39,533 nt of DNA, taken from positions 1 to 39,533 of the forward strand of contig NZ_JAMOIM010000044.1 in the NCBI RefSeq assembly GCF_026130545.1, in the 5' to 3' direction. A program made the position numbers and the translations under genes. Origin of the DNA: Lichenifustis flavocetrariae (GTDB lineage: Bacteria; Pseudomonadota; Alphaproteobacteria; Rhizobiales; Beijerinckiaceae). This document shows, piece after piece, positions 23,952 through 33,338 of this stretch. Position 1 is the first letter of the stretch; every line of letters starts with the position of its first letter. The notes beneath the pieces are model-generated. The model worked only from the letters and a program-made list of their open reading frames with translations, was not told where the DNA came from and made no database searches.

Positions 23952-25700
23952 TCAGTCAGCTTCGTCGCCCTCCGCCAACAACGACTTCACCTGATCAATC
24001 AGCTGGTTCCGGTTGACCGGCTTCCGCAGAAGGCTGAAGGAGCCGCCAAGCGTCATTAAAGGTGCGTCGCCGACATAGCCGGTCAGCAGGACCGCAGGTA
24101 AACCGGGCCTCTGGGTCTGCGCGGCGCGGATGAGAGAAATTCCATCGAGTCCTGGCATCGAAAGGTCCGAGACCAGGATGTCAACCGTCTTGCCTGTCAT
24201 GAGAACATCGAGTGCTTCCGCCGCATCACCAGCCTGGATCACGTCATAGCCGGAATCCTCAAGCAGGTCGGCAATGACGTTCCGCACCAGCGCTTGGTCA
24301 TCGACCAGCAGGACGGACGATCTCCTGGCATTGATGGCGGTCGTGGACTCGTCGCGCGTCGGCGCGACTGCCAGCTCCCGAACGCCCGTCGACGGAAGCA
24401 GCAGTGTCACTGTCGTGCCCTCCCCAAGCGCGCTGATGATCGTCAAAGCTCCACCGGACTGTTCGGCAAAGCTGTTCGCCATGGCGAGGCCCAGGCCGGT
24501 GCCCTTCCCCACTGGCTTCGTCGTGAAGAAGGGCTCCGTGACGCGAACGAGCGTGGTCGCATCCATGCCGGCTCCCGTGTCGTGAACCGAGATGCGGACA
24601 TAGGTCTCGGCGAGACGGCCAAACTGGATGTCACTGTCGGTCATAGGCTCAGGACGTGCCGAGAACGTGAGGGTCCCGCCGTCGGGCATCGCGTCGCCAG
24701 CATTGGTCGCGATGTTGATCAGCACCGTTTCCAACTTACTCCGGTCGACCAGCACCGACGGCAGCTCCTCCGCGAGGTCGATGACCAAGCTGACCTGTCT
24801 TCCGAGCGTATGCGTGATCACCTCCCGCATCCCGTCGAGCAAGGCTCGGACGTCGATCGGCTCGGGCTGCAATCCATCCTGGCGCGCGAATGCGAGAAGG
24901 CGTTGGGTTACCGAATGGCCACGTCGGGCCGCTTCCTCCATGACCCGGGCCATGCGTATGACAGCCGGGACATCACCTGATTTCTGCTGAATGAAGCCCG
25001 CATAGACCGAGATGACCTGGAGAATGTTGTTGAAGTCGTGCGCCATGCCGCCGGCCAGCTGGCCGAGCGCAGCCATTTTTTCGGCCTGGGCCAGTCGCAT
25101 GAGCGCGGCCTTGTGGGTCTGCACTTCCGCCTGAATACGCTCTTCGAGATGCTCGTTCAGGCGGCGCAGTTTCTCGTCGCTCTCGACCATCGCCAGGAGC
25201 GCCTCTCGTCGCATCCGGGCAAGCGACAGGTTCGCACGGACACGCGCCTGCAGTTCCTGGGCCGAGAACGGTTTGGTCACGTAGTCGTCAACCCCGAGAT
25301 CCAGCCCTTCGATGCGGTCCGCGTCTCGCGCTCGCGCGGAGAGCAGGATCACCGGGATGTCCCTGAGGGTTGGGTCACCCCTGATCGCTGTCAGAAGTTC
25401 AAGGCCGTCGAGGCCAGGCATCATCACGTCCGCGAGCACCAGGTCCGGTCGAAACCGGTGGATGGCATCAAGCGCTGAGAGTCCGTTCGCAACGGCGGTG
25501 ACGTCGTAGTCCTCCTTGAGCAATCCCTCGACGTAGTCGCGCATGTCCGCATTGTCCTCGGCCAGCAACACACTCGGGCGCGGAGAACAACTGGCCGGAG
25601 GAAGCGTATCGATGGGGTCCACAGTTTTGCTGGGTAACCAACGCAACGCCTCCTCGACGAAGGCGTGAGCACGCGGAATGGTGGGCGCTTGGTTGTTCAT
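23952..25700 (-). CDS. REC-histidine kinase-REC hybrid protein
   Basis: The protein has 582 residues. Its order is a receiver (about 43-160, phospho-acceptor D91 in VLADVMMPGLDG, conserved Lys in DYVTKPFS), a coiled coil (about 165-205), HisKA with H221 in GGMAHDFNNIL, HATPase_c (GKGTGLGLAMANSFAEQSGG) and a second receiver (D512 in ILVSDLSMPGLDG, Lys in LLRKPVN). No output domain or membrane helix is present. A front receiver suggests it takes phosphate from another kinase; the phytochrome kinase immediately upstream is the obvious donor. The genes overlap by four bases (ATGA, 25697-25700), so the two proteins should be made together. The final receiver probably passes the phosphate to a partner outside the window. 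Confidence 0.93.
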   Translation of the reverse strand: MNNQAPTIPRAHAFVEEALRWLPSKTVDPIDTLPPASCSPRPSVLLAEDNADMRDYVEGLLKEDYDVTAVANGLSALDAIHRFRPDLVLADVMMPGLDGLELLTAIRGDPTLRDIPVILLSARARDADRIEGLDLGVDDYVTKPFSAQELQARVRANLSLARMRREALLAMVESDEKLRRLNEHLEERIQAEVQTHKAALMRLAQAEKMAALGQLAGGMAHDFNNILQVISVYAGFIQQKSGDVPAVIRMARVMEEAARRGHSVTQRLLAFARQDGLQPEPIDVRALLDGMREVITHTLGRQVSLVIDLAEELPSVLVDRSKLETVLINIATNAGDAMPDGGTLTFSARPEPMTDSDIQFGRLAETYVRISVHDTGAGMDATTLVRVTEPFFTTKPVGKGTGLGLAMANSFAEQSGGALTIISALGEGTTVTLLLPSTGVRELAVAPTRDESTTAINARRSSVLLVDDQALVRNVIADLLEDSGYDVIQAGDAAEALDVLMTGKTVDILVSDLSMPGLDGISLIRAAQTQRPGLPAVLLTGYVGDAPLMTLGGSFSLLRKPVNRNQLIDQVKSLLAEGDEAD

Positions 25701-28003
25701 TCGTCACCTGTGCTCTGCGAGATCTGCGCGATCCGAAACGGGATCCTGACGGTGAAGACCGTCCCGACATTGGGTTCGCTGCTCGCTTCGATCGTCCCGC
25801 CATGCAGCCGCACAAGGTCGTGAACCAGGGCAAGGCCGATGCCGCTCCCCTCGAAACTGCGGCTCCGCTGACCTTCGATGCGGTGGAAGCGTTCAAAAAG
25901 GCGGGACATTTCATGCGAAGGAATGCCAACGCCGGTGTCGCGAATGGTCAGTTCGGTGTTCGGCCCGTCGGTTCTCAGATGGAGGGAAATCCCGCCCTCG
26001 AAGGTGAATTTGAAGGCGTTCGACAGGAGGTTGAGAACCACCTTTTCCCAGATGTCGCGGTCCACGTAGAGACGTTGGCGCAGCGCGGAGCAGTCGATGT
26101 CGAGCGACAATCCCGCTCGATCGACGGCCGGCCGAAAGCTTTCGGCAAGGTCAACGGTCAGCGTCGCGAGGTCTGTGGGTTGAAAGCTCGCCGCGACATG
26201 CCCCGTCTCCATCTCTGAAAAATCGAGCAGGGTATTCACAAGTCGAAGTAAGCGCAGGCTGTTGCGATGTGCGACCTCGATGCGTTGTCGCTGTGGAGGC
26301 GGCAGCGATGGCGCGGAGGGGTCGTTAAGCGCGTCGCCCAACGGGGCGAGCATGAGCGTCAGCGGCGTGCGGAACTCATGGGACACGTTCGCGAAGAAGA
26401 GGCTCTTGGCACGGTCGATCTTGGCCATGGCCTTGAGGCGTTCCTCTTCTTCCTCCTTGGACAGCCGCATCAATCGGGCTTCTGCATGATGCAACAGCCC
26501 GACGGTGACGATACGACGAAGATCTTGCGCGGCACCGGCCTCCCCATTCGTCCAGGGCGCCGATGTCCCCCGCAGAAGCTCCCGCCAAGCGGCGAACGAT
26601 TTGCGGGGTGAAAGTCGGTTCGTCCCATCTTCAACCTGTACGGCCTTGTTTGGATCTCCGGCCCACACGACCGTCTGGGGAAGTTCCGGTCGAAACCAGA
26701 CGATCGCGTCGCCAGGGTTGTTGAGGATTGGCAGGAACAGAGCCCCACTTGCGGTCGACGCCAGCGTCGCGAATTGCGGGAACCTCGCCTCTAACGACTC
26801 CAGCATGACGACGTCATCGTCGGCGATGCCTTGCAACTGCGTTATGACGGCTTCCGTCTCCTCGATCGGCGGTGTTACCCCGAAAGATCGAACCCGTCCG
26901 TTCAAGCGGATTGCGGCACCCGTGGCGGACACAAGACCGAGCAGCGCGTCAGATGCCTCAATGAGACCGGCGGAGACCGACGCCGTGCGCTCGACGGATT
27001 GCTTGATGGCCGCCAGCGCGTTCTGCCGGTAGAGGAAGCTTTCAATTGCTTCGTGTTCGCTCGCCTTGTCGATCAGCAGCATGACCAATTGGCCGAGAAC
27101 GTCGCAGAGGGCCTTCACATCGGCCGGGACGGAGCGCGGCGTCAGATGATGGCAGACGATCATGCCCCATAAGTGATCGTCTTGGACCAGCGAGACAGCC
27201 AGGGTCGCGCCCACACCCATGTTTTGCAAGTATTCGACGTGAAGGGCGGACACGCTGCGCAGCCCACAGTAGGACATATCCAGCGGTTCACTGTCCAAGC
27301 CACGATCGTCGGCCAGAAGTGCAACCGGTCGATAGCCGACATCGACGATCACACGCACGCGTTGCTTCAGGTAAAGCCGCCGTGCTTGAACGGGAATGTC
27401 GGAAGCCGGATACCGGAGGTTGAGATAGGGCTCCATCTCGGGCCGACAGTCCTCGGCGATGATTTGGCCATTTCCCTTCGCGTCGAAGCGGTAGACCATC
27501 ACCCGGTCATATCCTGTCAGGGCACGGAAGGCCTGTGTCACGTGTTCGCAAAGCTCGGCGATCGACGTGATCTCTCGAAGAGCCGCCATGATGGCGTGAA
27601 GGCGAGCGACAAGAGGGCCCTGGTGGGAGACAGACGCAGGCTCAAACTCCAGGAAGATGTGGCCCGCGTGCCTATGAACGACCACGTTGCGGTCCGGATC
27701 GCGTTGGAACGGAAATGTGAGCGTCAGAACGTTGGCAGGTGCATAGCGTTCGCTGGCCAGGGCACCGGACACCGCCGCCATCGGGTCAGGCCCGATCAGG
27801 CTCGCAAGCGGTGAACCGATGGCCGACTTGAGGGGAATTCCCGTCGACGCCGCGAAGTTGGCGCTGACATGGGTGACGCGGTGATCCGTCGCTCTGGCTG
27901 CGATCAGGACGCCGTGAGGTTGGATCGCGCCCGGGATCTGGATCGGCTCACTGGCGCAGGACTCAAGGTCCGCCGCCGTGGCCGCAGCAATCGGGGCGAT
28001 CAT
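25697..28003 (-). CDS. bphP: bacteriophytochrome sensor histidine kinase
   Basis: A 768-residue red/far-red photoreceptor kinase. The biliverdin-attaching Cys is C16 in LESCASEPIQIPGAIQPHG, as in Deinococcus-type phytochromes. PAS (about 15-125), GAF (about 140-310) with PASDIP around D202, and PHY (about 320-500) with the tongue motif PRKSF (LSPRKSFAAW) follow. Then come a linker coiled coil, HisKA with H542 in FFANVSHEFRTPL and HATPase_c (NLLSNAFKFTF; GSGIGLALV). All elements of a functional phytochrome are visible, so light-controlled autophosphorylation is expected. It needs a heme oxygenase for biliverdin, which is not in the window. It is coupled to the downstream REC-kinase-REC gene. 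Confidence 0.94.
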   Translation of the reverse strand: MIAPIAAATAADLESCASEPIQIPGAIQPHGVLIAARATDHRVTHVSANFAASTGIPLKSAIGSPLASLIGPDPMAAVSGALASERYAPANVLTLTFPFQRDPDRNVVVHRHAGHIFLEFEPASVSHQGPLVARLHAIMAALREITSIAELCEHVTQAFRALTGYDRVMVYRFDAKGNGQIIAEDCRPEMEPYLNLRYPASDIPVQARRLYLKQRVRVIVDVGYRPVALLADDRGLDSEPLDMSYCGLRSVSALHVEYLQNMGVGATLAVSLVQDDHLWGMIVCHHLTPRSVPADVKALCDVLGQLVMLLIDKASEHEAIESFLYRQNALAAIKQSVERTASVSAGLIEASDALLGLVSATGAAIRLNGRVRSFGVTPPIEETEAVITQLQGIADDDVVMLESLEARFPQFATLASTASGALFLPILNNPGDAIVWFRPELPQTVVWAGDPNKAVQVEDGTNRLSPRKSFAAWRELLRGTSAPWTNGEAGAAQDLRRIVTVGLLHHAEARLMRLSKEEEEERLKAMAKIDRAKSLFFANVSHEFRTPLTLMLAPLGDALNDPSAPSLPPPQRQRIEVAHRNSLRLLRLVNTLLDFSEMETGHVAASFQPTDLATLTVDLAESFRPAVDRAGLSLDIDCSALRQRLYVDRDIWEKVVLNLLSNAFKFTFEGGISLHLRTDGPNTELTIRDTGVGIPSHEMSRLFERFHRIEGQRSRSFEGSGIGLALVHDLVRLHGGTIEASSEPNVGTVFTVRIPFRIAQISQSTGDE

Positions 28004-28650
28004 ATCTGACGATCTCGCCTAGCAACACTGACGCCGGATCTTGTCCTCTTCCCAATTGTTCGCGGAGTTCATGCGAACAAAAGACACTGGGCTTTGGAAG
28101 CGCGACCCGCTTCAAGGAGGACCCGGGGCGACCCTACTCTTAATTATTGCTGCGTTGGTGATAAATCGTCTCCGTGTAAAAGCTGGCCAGACGCCCGCAG
28201 GTATCGTCAGGTTCGCTGCCTGCCAGGTGTGGCAAATTACCCGGTAGGAGTGAGATGCGGCATCGGCTCCGATCGCGAAGGATCGGGCATGGAATCTATC
28301 TCAGCATGTTGAAGGGATGGCAGTGGAGCCACCTCAGACCACATCGTCATCAAGTCGGTCCAAGCGGAATGATGAGCAGCTTTTACAGCAGCGTGCCGAC
28401 GACGACGTGGCCACGAATATCGGACTGGCGCTCCTATCATCTCGCGGAGGTGGCGCAGGCTTGGAGATCTACGGAAGCCAAATCGACGAAGACAGATGCA
28501 GAACCGCGCGCTCCAAACGATTCAGTATATCGGCCTGTAATGGGCGCTGATCGGGTATTGTAAGTGTTCATTGACCCTTTCGGTCGAGCGTCGCGACCGG
28601 CGCGGATCAGGTCTGGTTTGTCAGCGCCATGGATCGTCGCGGAGTTAATG
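28004..28650. other. gene-free stretch between divergent bphP and chemoreceptor genes
   Basis: About 650 bases hold no frame that I can support; the short open frames here show no family features and lack a binding site. The stretch must contain the bphP promoter (leftward) and the chemoreceptor promoter (rightward). Confidence 0.4.
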
Positions 28651-30561
28651 ATGTGGGATAACCTCAAGATTTCCAAGAAACTCGGCCTCGCTTTCGCTCT
28701 TCAGATCGCGGGAACACTTGTGCTATCGGCGGTTCTCTTCTTTGTTCTTATTTCTCTTCGACAAGCTGCCCAATGGAATGATCACACCTATGAGGTCCTC
28801 GCGAAAATCGAGGGGGTCATCACCAGCATGGTCAATCAGGAAACTGGTCTGCGCGGCTACCTCATTGGAGGCAAGGACAGCTTCCTTGAGCCCTACAATG
28901 CCGGCGAGGCCGCGGGCGATCAGGCTATGGATCAACTGCAATCTCTGACTGCTGACAATCCTGCGCAGCAGACGCGTATCGCGGATCTTCGCCGACTCGT
29001 GGCGCAATGGCGGGACGAGGCCGCCAAGCCCTCGATCAAGCTGATGACGGATGTCGCTACCCAGGATCAGGCGCGCACCCGTGAGGCCTCAGGTTTCGGC
29101 AAGCAATCGATGGATGCGATCCGGGCCAAGGCGGCCGAGATCAGCGGAGCCGAGGCGGCTTTGTTGGTGGAACGCGGGCGCCTTGCCGACCAGATGCACA
29201 GCGTTGCCCAATGGGCTCTTCTCATTGGAGGTCTCGCCAGCATCGCCCTGGCGACGCTGATGGGCGTCATCTTTTCGCGCAGCGTGACGATGCCGATTGC
29301 GCGGCTCACCCGGGCGATGGATCGCATCACACAGGGAGAGGCCGACGCCATCATTGAGCGAACCGAGCGCACCGACGAGGTTGGTGACCTTACACGAACG
29401 GCCTCCGCGTTCGGCGAAGCAGCCCACAAGTTACGGGCGGAAGCCCAGGCAAGTGTCGGCCGTGAGGTCCTCGAACGCGAGCGTCAGGAGCGTGAAGCCG
29501 CTCAGGCCCGCGATGCAGCCGACGATCTGCACATCATCACGGAACTCGGGACCGGCCTACGCGCTCTTTCGGATGGAAATCTCACGCATCGCATCGAGTC
29601 TGCCTTTGCCGCCAAAGCCACACAGCTGAAAGAGGATTTCAACAGCGCCGTTGGCAAGCTGCAAGAGACCATGACTGTGATTTCGGGGTCATCCTCAGCG
29701 ATCCGGTTGGGCACGGCCGAGATCTCGACCGCCTCGGACGACCTGTCCCGCCGCACGGAACAGCAAGCTGCGAGCCTGGAGGAAACGGCGGCGGCGCTCG
29801 ATGAAATCACCGCCACGGTGAAGAAGACCTCCGATGGCTCTCGCCATGCCCAGAAGGTCGTCGGCAGCGCCAAGTCCGATGCGGAACGTTCGGGCATCGT
29901 GGTCAGTCAGGCCGTCGAGGCCATGAGCGCGATCGAGCAATCGGCGCATAAGATCAGCCAGATCATCGGGGTGATCGACGAGATCGCTTTCCAGACCAAC
30001 CTGCTGGCGCTGAACGCCGGTGTCGAGGCGGCACGAGCGGGCGAAGCGGGCCGTGGCTTCGCGGTCGTGGCCTCGGAGGTGCGGGCCCTGGCGCAGCGAT
30101 CGGCCGAGGCCGCCAAGGAAATCAAGGCGCTGATCTCGACCTCAAGCCAGCAGGTCGAAGCGGGCGTCGATCTTGTCAACGAGACGGGCGGCGCTCTGAA
30201 GCGCATTGTCACTCAGGTGGCCGAAATCAACGCGGTCGTCTCCGATATTGCGACAAGCACGCAGGAACAGGCGACGGCCTTGCAGGAGGTCAACACTGCC
30301 ATCAACCAGATGGATCAGGTGACGCAACAGAATGCCGCCATGGTCGAAGAATCGACGGCAGCCAGCAAGAACCTGGCGCAGGAGACCGAGGAGCTTGCGC
30401 GCTTGATCGGACAGTTCCAGATCGAAACGAACCAGCGCCCGATCGCTGCGCGGCTCCAGGCGAGGCCGGCCCGCAAAACTGTCACTGCCCTGAAGACGAC
30501 GGGCACCGGCGGAGCGACCCGCAAGCCAGAGGCGGCCGCACAAAGCTGGGAAGAGTTCTAG
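28651..30561 (+). CDS. methyl-accepting chemotaxis protein with CHASE3 sensor
   Basis: The protein has 636 residues. A first membrane helix (about 12-35), a periplasmic CHASE3 domain (about 45-180, with [20 protein letters not shown]), a second helix (about 188-208, [20 protein letters not shown]), HAMP, and a long coiled-coil signalling domain follow in order. The highly conserved hairpin begins near residue 443 ([20 protein letters not shown]). The last residues are SWEEF, which match the xWxx(F/Y) pentapeptide that tethers CheR and CheB in some receptors. GGAG at 28641 is six bases from the ATG at 28651. It is transcribed with cheW, separated by a hairpin. The ligand is unknown. Confidence 0.94.
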   Translation: MWDNLKISKKLGLAFALQIAGTLVLSAVLFFVLISLRQAAQWNDHTYEVLAKIEGVITSMVNQETGLRGYLIGGKDSFLEPYNAGEAAGDQAMDQLQSLTADNPAQQTRIADLRRLVAQWRDEAAKPSIKLMTDVATQDQARTREASGFGKQSMDAIRAKAAEISGAEAALLVERGRLADQMHSVAQWALLIGGLASIALATLMGVIFSRSVTMPIARLTRAMDRITQGEADAIIERTERTDEVGDLTRTASAFGEAAHKLRAEAQASVGREVLERERQEREAAQARDAADDLHIITELGTGLRALSDGNLTHRIESAFAAKATQLKEDFNSAVGKLQETMTVISGSSSAIRLGTAEISTASDDLSRRTEQQAASLEETAAALDEITATVKKTSDGSRHAQKVVGSAKSDAERSGIVVSQAVEAMSAIEQSAHKISQIIGVIDEIAFQTNLLALNAGVEAARAGEAGRGFAVVASEVRALAQRSAEAAKEIKALISTSSQQVEAGVDLVNETGGALKRIVTQVAEINAVVSDIATSTQEQATALQEVNTAINQMDQVTQQNAAMVEESTAASKNLAQETEELARLIGQFQIETNQRPIAARLQARPARKTVTALKTTGTGGATRKPEAAAQSWEEF

Positions 30562-30564
30562 ACA

Positions 30565-30589
30565 GCTTGGCCGTTCTCCACGGCCAAGC
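30565..30589 (+). terminator. hairpin between chemoreceptor and cheW
   Basis: GCTTGGCCGT (30565-30574) pairs perfectly with ACGGCCAAGC (30580-30589) around the loop TCTCC, directly after the receptor stop. Only a weak T stretch (CAATTTCC) follows, so it may attenuate or stabilise the mRNA instead of stopping transcription fully. Confidence 0.6.
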
Positions 30590-30639
30590 CAATTTCCGGG
30601 TGCAGCTATCAAACCGATCTATCAGTGAGACAGACAGTG

Positions 30640-31101
30640 ATGCACGAAGCGAATGGCGCGGGAACGCGGGAATTGATCGCCTTTCTGGTCGGGAGCCAGG
30701 AGTTTTGCGTGGACGTCATGGGAGTGCGCGAAATCAGGGTATGGACTCAGGCCACCCCCGTCGCACACGCGCCTGCATTCATGTACGGCGTCATCAATCT
30801 TCGGGGCGCCGTTCTGCCCATCATCGATCTCGCAGTGCGGCTGGGCCTCTCCCCCACGACCCCGACGAGCCGGCATGCTGTCCTGGTGGTGGAGATCGGC
30901 TCACAGATGGTCGGGCTTCTGGTCGAGGGCGTTTCCGAGATCCTCACGATCAATCAGGATGCGATCCAGTCGGCCCCAGATATCGTGTCACACATGGCAA
31001 AGAGCTTCGTGCAAGGCATTCTCCCCCTCGATGGGCGCATGCTCAGTTTGCTCTCGTTCGATGCAATATTGCCGTCCGAGGGTATGCAGATCGCAGCTTG
31101 A
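30640..31101 (+). CDS. cheW: CheW chemotaxis coupling protein
   Basis: A 153-residue CheW-type SH3-like protein: ELIAFLVGSQEFCVDVMGVR at the start, IRVWTQATPVAHAPAFMYGV, the GVINLRGAVLPIIDLAVRLG block, and VGLLVEGVSEILTI toward the end. CheW links chemoreceptors to the kinase CheA in the cytoplasmic array. CheA is not in the window, so it must come from elsewhere. The start may be the ATG at 30640 or the GTG at 30625; neither has a clear binding site. It follows the receptor gene by 78 bases. A frame of 16 codons (ATG at 31101) overlaps its stop and may be the remnant of a further gene. Confidence 0.92.
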   Translation: MHEANGAGTRELIAFLVGSQEFCVDVMGVREIRVWTQATPVAHAPAFMYGVINLRGAVLPIIDLAVRLGLSPTTPTSRHAVLVVEIGSQMVGLLVEGVSEILTINQDAIQSAPDIVSHMAKSFVQGILPLDGRMLSLLSFDAILPSEGMQIAA

Positions 31102-31643
31102 TGAGCATGAACAAGCCCCGGTTCCCGGCCCTCTTGGAAAGGGCTGCGTGATCGACCAATGCCGGCACCGGAAGGGGATCGAGGATCAGGCTCCATCCAT
31201 AGCGTGGGCTGGCCGCCGGAGTGAGATGGTGAAGACACGACTTGAGGCTCGTCCACGGATCGAGACCGTCTGCACCATTCACGAGCGGAAAGATCGTCCC
31301 GCTGGTGTGGGCATGGCCTTTCTGGGCCGAGGCTGTCTCGATCGGTCAGAAGCCTCCTTGACGGCCACCTCATGGACAGCATGGCCGGCCGGACCGTGAA
31401 CGAGCCGATCCGTATCGCGAACATTTGCGACCAAACGGGCTGCACATATTCATGTCGCACGGCTCCGCGCTACGGCGCACAGCCTTATCTCCTGGGGCCG
31501 CAAAACGACGCCCAAGACCGCAACCAGTTCTCGCCCTACCTTAGTTGTTCAAAGATATGAGTGCTCGTTTAATCAAACGTCACATCACGGCGATGGTGCG
31601 CCGGGAGGGAGGGACAGCCATGACTCGAAATGAGGTGTGACTT
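31102..31643. other. gene-free stretch between cheW and the CtrA-like gene
   Basis: About 540 bases between convergent genes. No supported gene and no clear terminator were seen. The beginning (31101-31151) encodes MSMNKPRFPALLERAA and a stop, too short to assign. Confidence 0.4.
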
Positions 31644-32345
31644 TTAGCTGGCGACGGCCGGAGCGAGCCCGACGTTGTCGTGCAGCACGTAGCCACGGCC
31701 CCAGATCGTCTCGATGTAATTTCGGCCCTGACTGGCGTTGCTGAGCTTTTTCCGAAGCTTGCAGATGAAGACGTCGACGATCTTCAGGTCGGGTTCGTCC
31801 ATGCCGCCGTAGAGATGATTGAGGAACATCTCCTTGGTCATGGTACTGCCTTTCCGAAGCGAGAGGAGTTCCAGCATCTGGTACTCCTTGCCGGTCAGGT
31901 TCACTCGCGACCCGGATATCGACACGGTCTTCTCGTCGAGGTTAAGGATCATGTCGGCCGTCGTGATGACCGATTGGGCATGCCCCTTCGAGCGACGGAC
32001 GATGGCCTGAATCCGGGCAACCAGTTCGTCCTTGTGGAACGGCTTGGTCAGGTAGTCGTCGGCACCGACGCCCAGACCCTTCACCTTGTCTTCGATCCCG
32101 GCGAGACCGGACAGGATGAGTACGGGCGTCCTAACCTTGGCTCCCCTAAGCGTCCGAAGCACCTCATAGCCCGACATGTCCGGAAGATTGAGGTCCAGCA
32201 GGATGATGTCGTAGTCGTAGAGCTTTCCGAGGTCGATGCCTTCCTCGCCGAGATCCGTCGTATAGACGTTGAACTTCTCTGAACCCAGCATCAGTTCGAT
32301 GCTTCGCGACACGCTTGCGTCATCTTCGATCAACAGCACACGCAT
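31644..32345 (-). CDS. ctrA: CtrA-family response regulator, probable paralogue
   Basis: A 233-residue OmpR-type regulator. The receiver has the acidic pair in LLIEDD, D51 in [17 protein letters not shown] and the Lys in [13 protein letters not shown]. The winged-helix domain has the hallmark CtrA sequence [37 protein letters not shown] and [12 protein letters not shown], so it should bind TTAA-N7-TTAA-type sites. CtrA controls cell cycle, flagella and chemotaxis in Alphaproteobacteria. The N-terminal and linker segments differ from the usual CtrA sequence ([38 protein letters not shown]). This suggests a second, accessory copy and not the chromosomal master regulator. The C terminus lacks the usual acidic tail. 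AAGGA lies eleven bases before the ATG. Confidence 0.92.
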   Translation of the reverse strand: MRVLLIEDDASVSRSIELMLGSEKFNVYTTDLGEEGIDLGKLYDYDIILLDLNLPDMSGYEVLRTLRGAKVRTPVLILSGLAGIEDKVKGLGVGADDYLTKPFHKDELVARIQAIVRRSKGHAQSVITTADMILNLDEKTVSISGSRVNLTGKEYQMLELLSLRKGSTMTKEMFLNHLYGGMDEPDLKIVDVFICKLRKKLSNASQGRNYIETIWGRGYVLHDNVGLAPAVAS

Positions 32346-32841
32346 GTGGCGTCATCCTTTTCAGACAACCTTTATGCGGCCTCGATCACAACCGAAGGTT
32401 AACGACATCCACGCCAGTTCGACTTGCCTTGCCTCTATCGAAAGCCAAGCCGCTACAGACCTACCCCTGCCTCCGATCATCGACCACGCCTCACGGGCCT
32501 CTTCGACTGGCTGACTTAACCGAAGGACGGCTACACCTCGCTCGCCGGCCGCAACGGCTCCGTCCGACCTTCATCCCCCGCGTTCCGCAACCCTCGCGCG
32601 GCAAGAAGCTCGTCCGTCAACGCTGCGGTCCCCTCGATGCGGCGTCGATCACCCCCGGCACCTGGATCGCCATCGAGGCCGCGATGGACGCGGACTCAAG
32701 CACAAGGGAGGAGATTGACATGAGCGTCACCGGGCGTTCCAGAGCCTTTTCGATGGGACTGACGGGAAGGCCGGCGCCCTGGCAAGGGAGCCTCAACAGG
32801 TGCGGTTGCCGACGCGGAAATCACGTGGTCTTGACGGGCGA
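32346..32841. other. intergenic region upstream of the CtrA-like gene
   Basis: About 500 bases. It contains two TTAA tetramers (near 32399 and 32515) but not with the 7-base spacing of a full CtrA site. No other element is supported apart from a possible 41-codon frame at its right end, listed separately. Confidence 0.35.
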
Positions 32842-32845
32842 CTAG
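32720..32845 (+). CDS. candidate 41-aa peptide
   Basis: The ATG at 32720 follows a strong GGGAGGAG by six bases. The product begins MSVTGRSRAFSMGLTGRPAP, is basic and contains a CGC motif. It ends converging on the minus-strand repeat protein. No family is recognised; the good ribosome site is the only support. Confidence 0.25.
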   Translation: MSVTGRSRAFSMGLTGRPAPWQGSLNRCGCRRGNHVVLTGD

Positions 32846-33069
32846 CCCCCGTCTTCCGATCGCGACCGGACATGCAGGTGATCGACCGTCAGCGAACCGA
32901 TCGAGAGTTTCTCGATGCGTGCTTCCAAGACCTTCAGGCGCCTCACTGTCATGGCCCCCACCGCGAGCGCGCCGATCGCCGCCGCCCCCAAGGCGACCGC
33001 CCCGACGGCGACCGCGCCCACCGCCGTGCCGCCTACTCGTAGTTTGCCCCTCTCGTTCTTCGCCAGCAT
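32842..33069 (-). CDS. small A/V-G-A repeat protein
   Basis: The protein has 75 residues. After MLAKNERGKLRVGG it has a run of five-residue repeats of the form xVGAx (AVGAVAVGAVALGAAAIGAL), and then the same period continues with polar positions (IGSLTVDHLHV). The first part could be a membrane helix pair or glycine zipper; the period of five is also that of small beta-helical repeat proteins. Similar proteins occur in Methylobacterium and other bacteria without known role (from memory). AGAGGG sits seven bases before the ATG. Confidence 0.65.
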   Translation of the reverse strand: MLAKNERGKLRVGGTAVGAVAVGAVALGAAAIGALAVGAMTVRRLKVLEARIEKLSIGSLTVDHLHVRSRSEDGG

Positions 33070-33135
33070 CGTGGTCCCTCTTGGTGCGCTATCTTTGGTT
33101 CAGCCTTTTCGTCACGCCGACGGCAAGGCGCAGGA

Positions 33136-33285
33136 TCACGTTCTGGGGCAAAACCGGGCACCCAACGTGCCGAGGCGACCTGCGAGCCTGCCGGGGTACA
33201 CAACCATTTTGCCCCAGTCGAAACCCCCCAGGATGTCGCCGACCACCGATCCGGGACAGGTCGCGGCGATAAACGCGATGTGCAT
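33136..33285 (-). CDS. small hypothetical protein, 49 aa
   Basis: The frame begins MHIAFIAATCPGSVVGDILG and ends GARFCPRT. It has two Cys and one weakly hydrophobic stretch. AGGGAGG eight bases before the ATG at 33285 is one of the best ribosome sites in the region, which is the main reason to list it. It follows the NRAMP-like gene by 53 bases on the same strand. Family unknown. Confidence 0.4.
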   Translation of the reverse strand: MHIAFIAATCPGSVVGDILGGFDWGKMVVYPGRLAGRLGTLGARFCPRT

Positions 33286-33338
33286 GGTGCCCGCCTCCCT
33301 GGAGAAACCACGGCGCGCGGGATGAACCCCTTTCAGGC

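Noticed and set aside
28041-28563. Several short plus-strand frames before the chemoreceptor
   Set aside because: No binding sites, no conserved patterns and mutually overlapping; treated as non-coding.
32399-32519. TTAA tetramers as a CtrA autoregulatory site
   Set aside because: The spacing is about 115 bases; CtrA sites need seven bases between the two halves.
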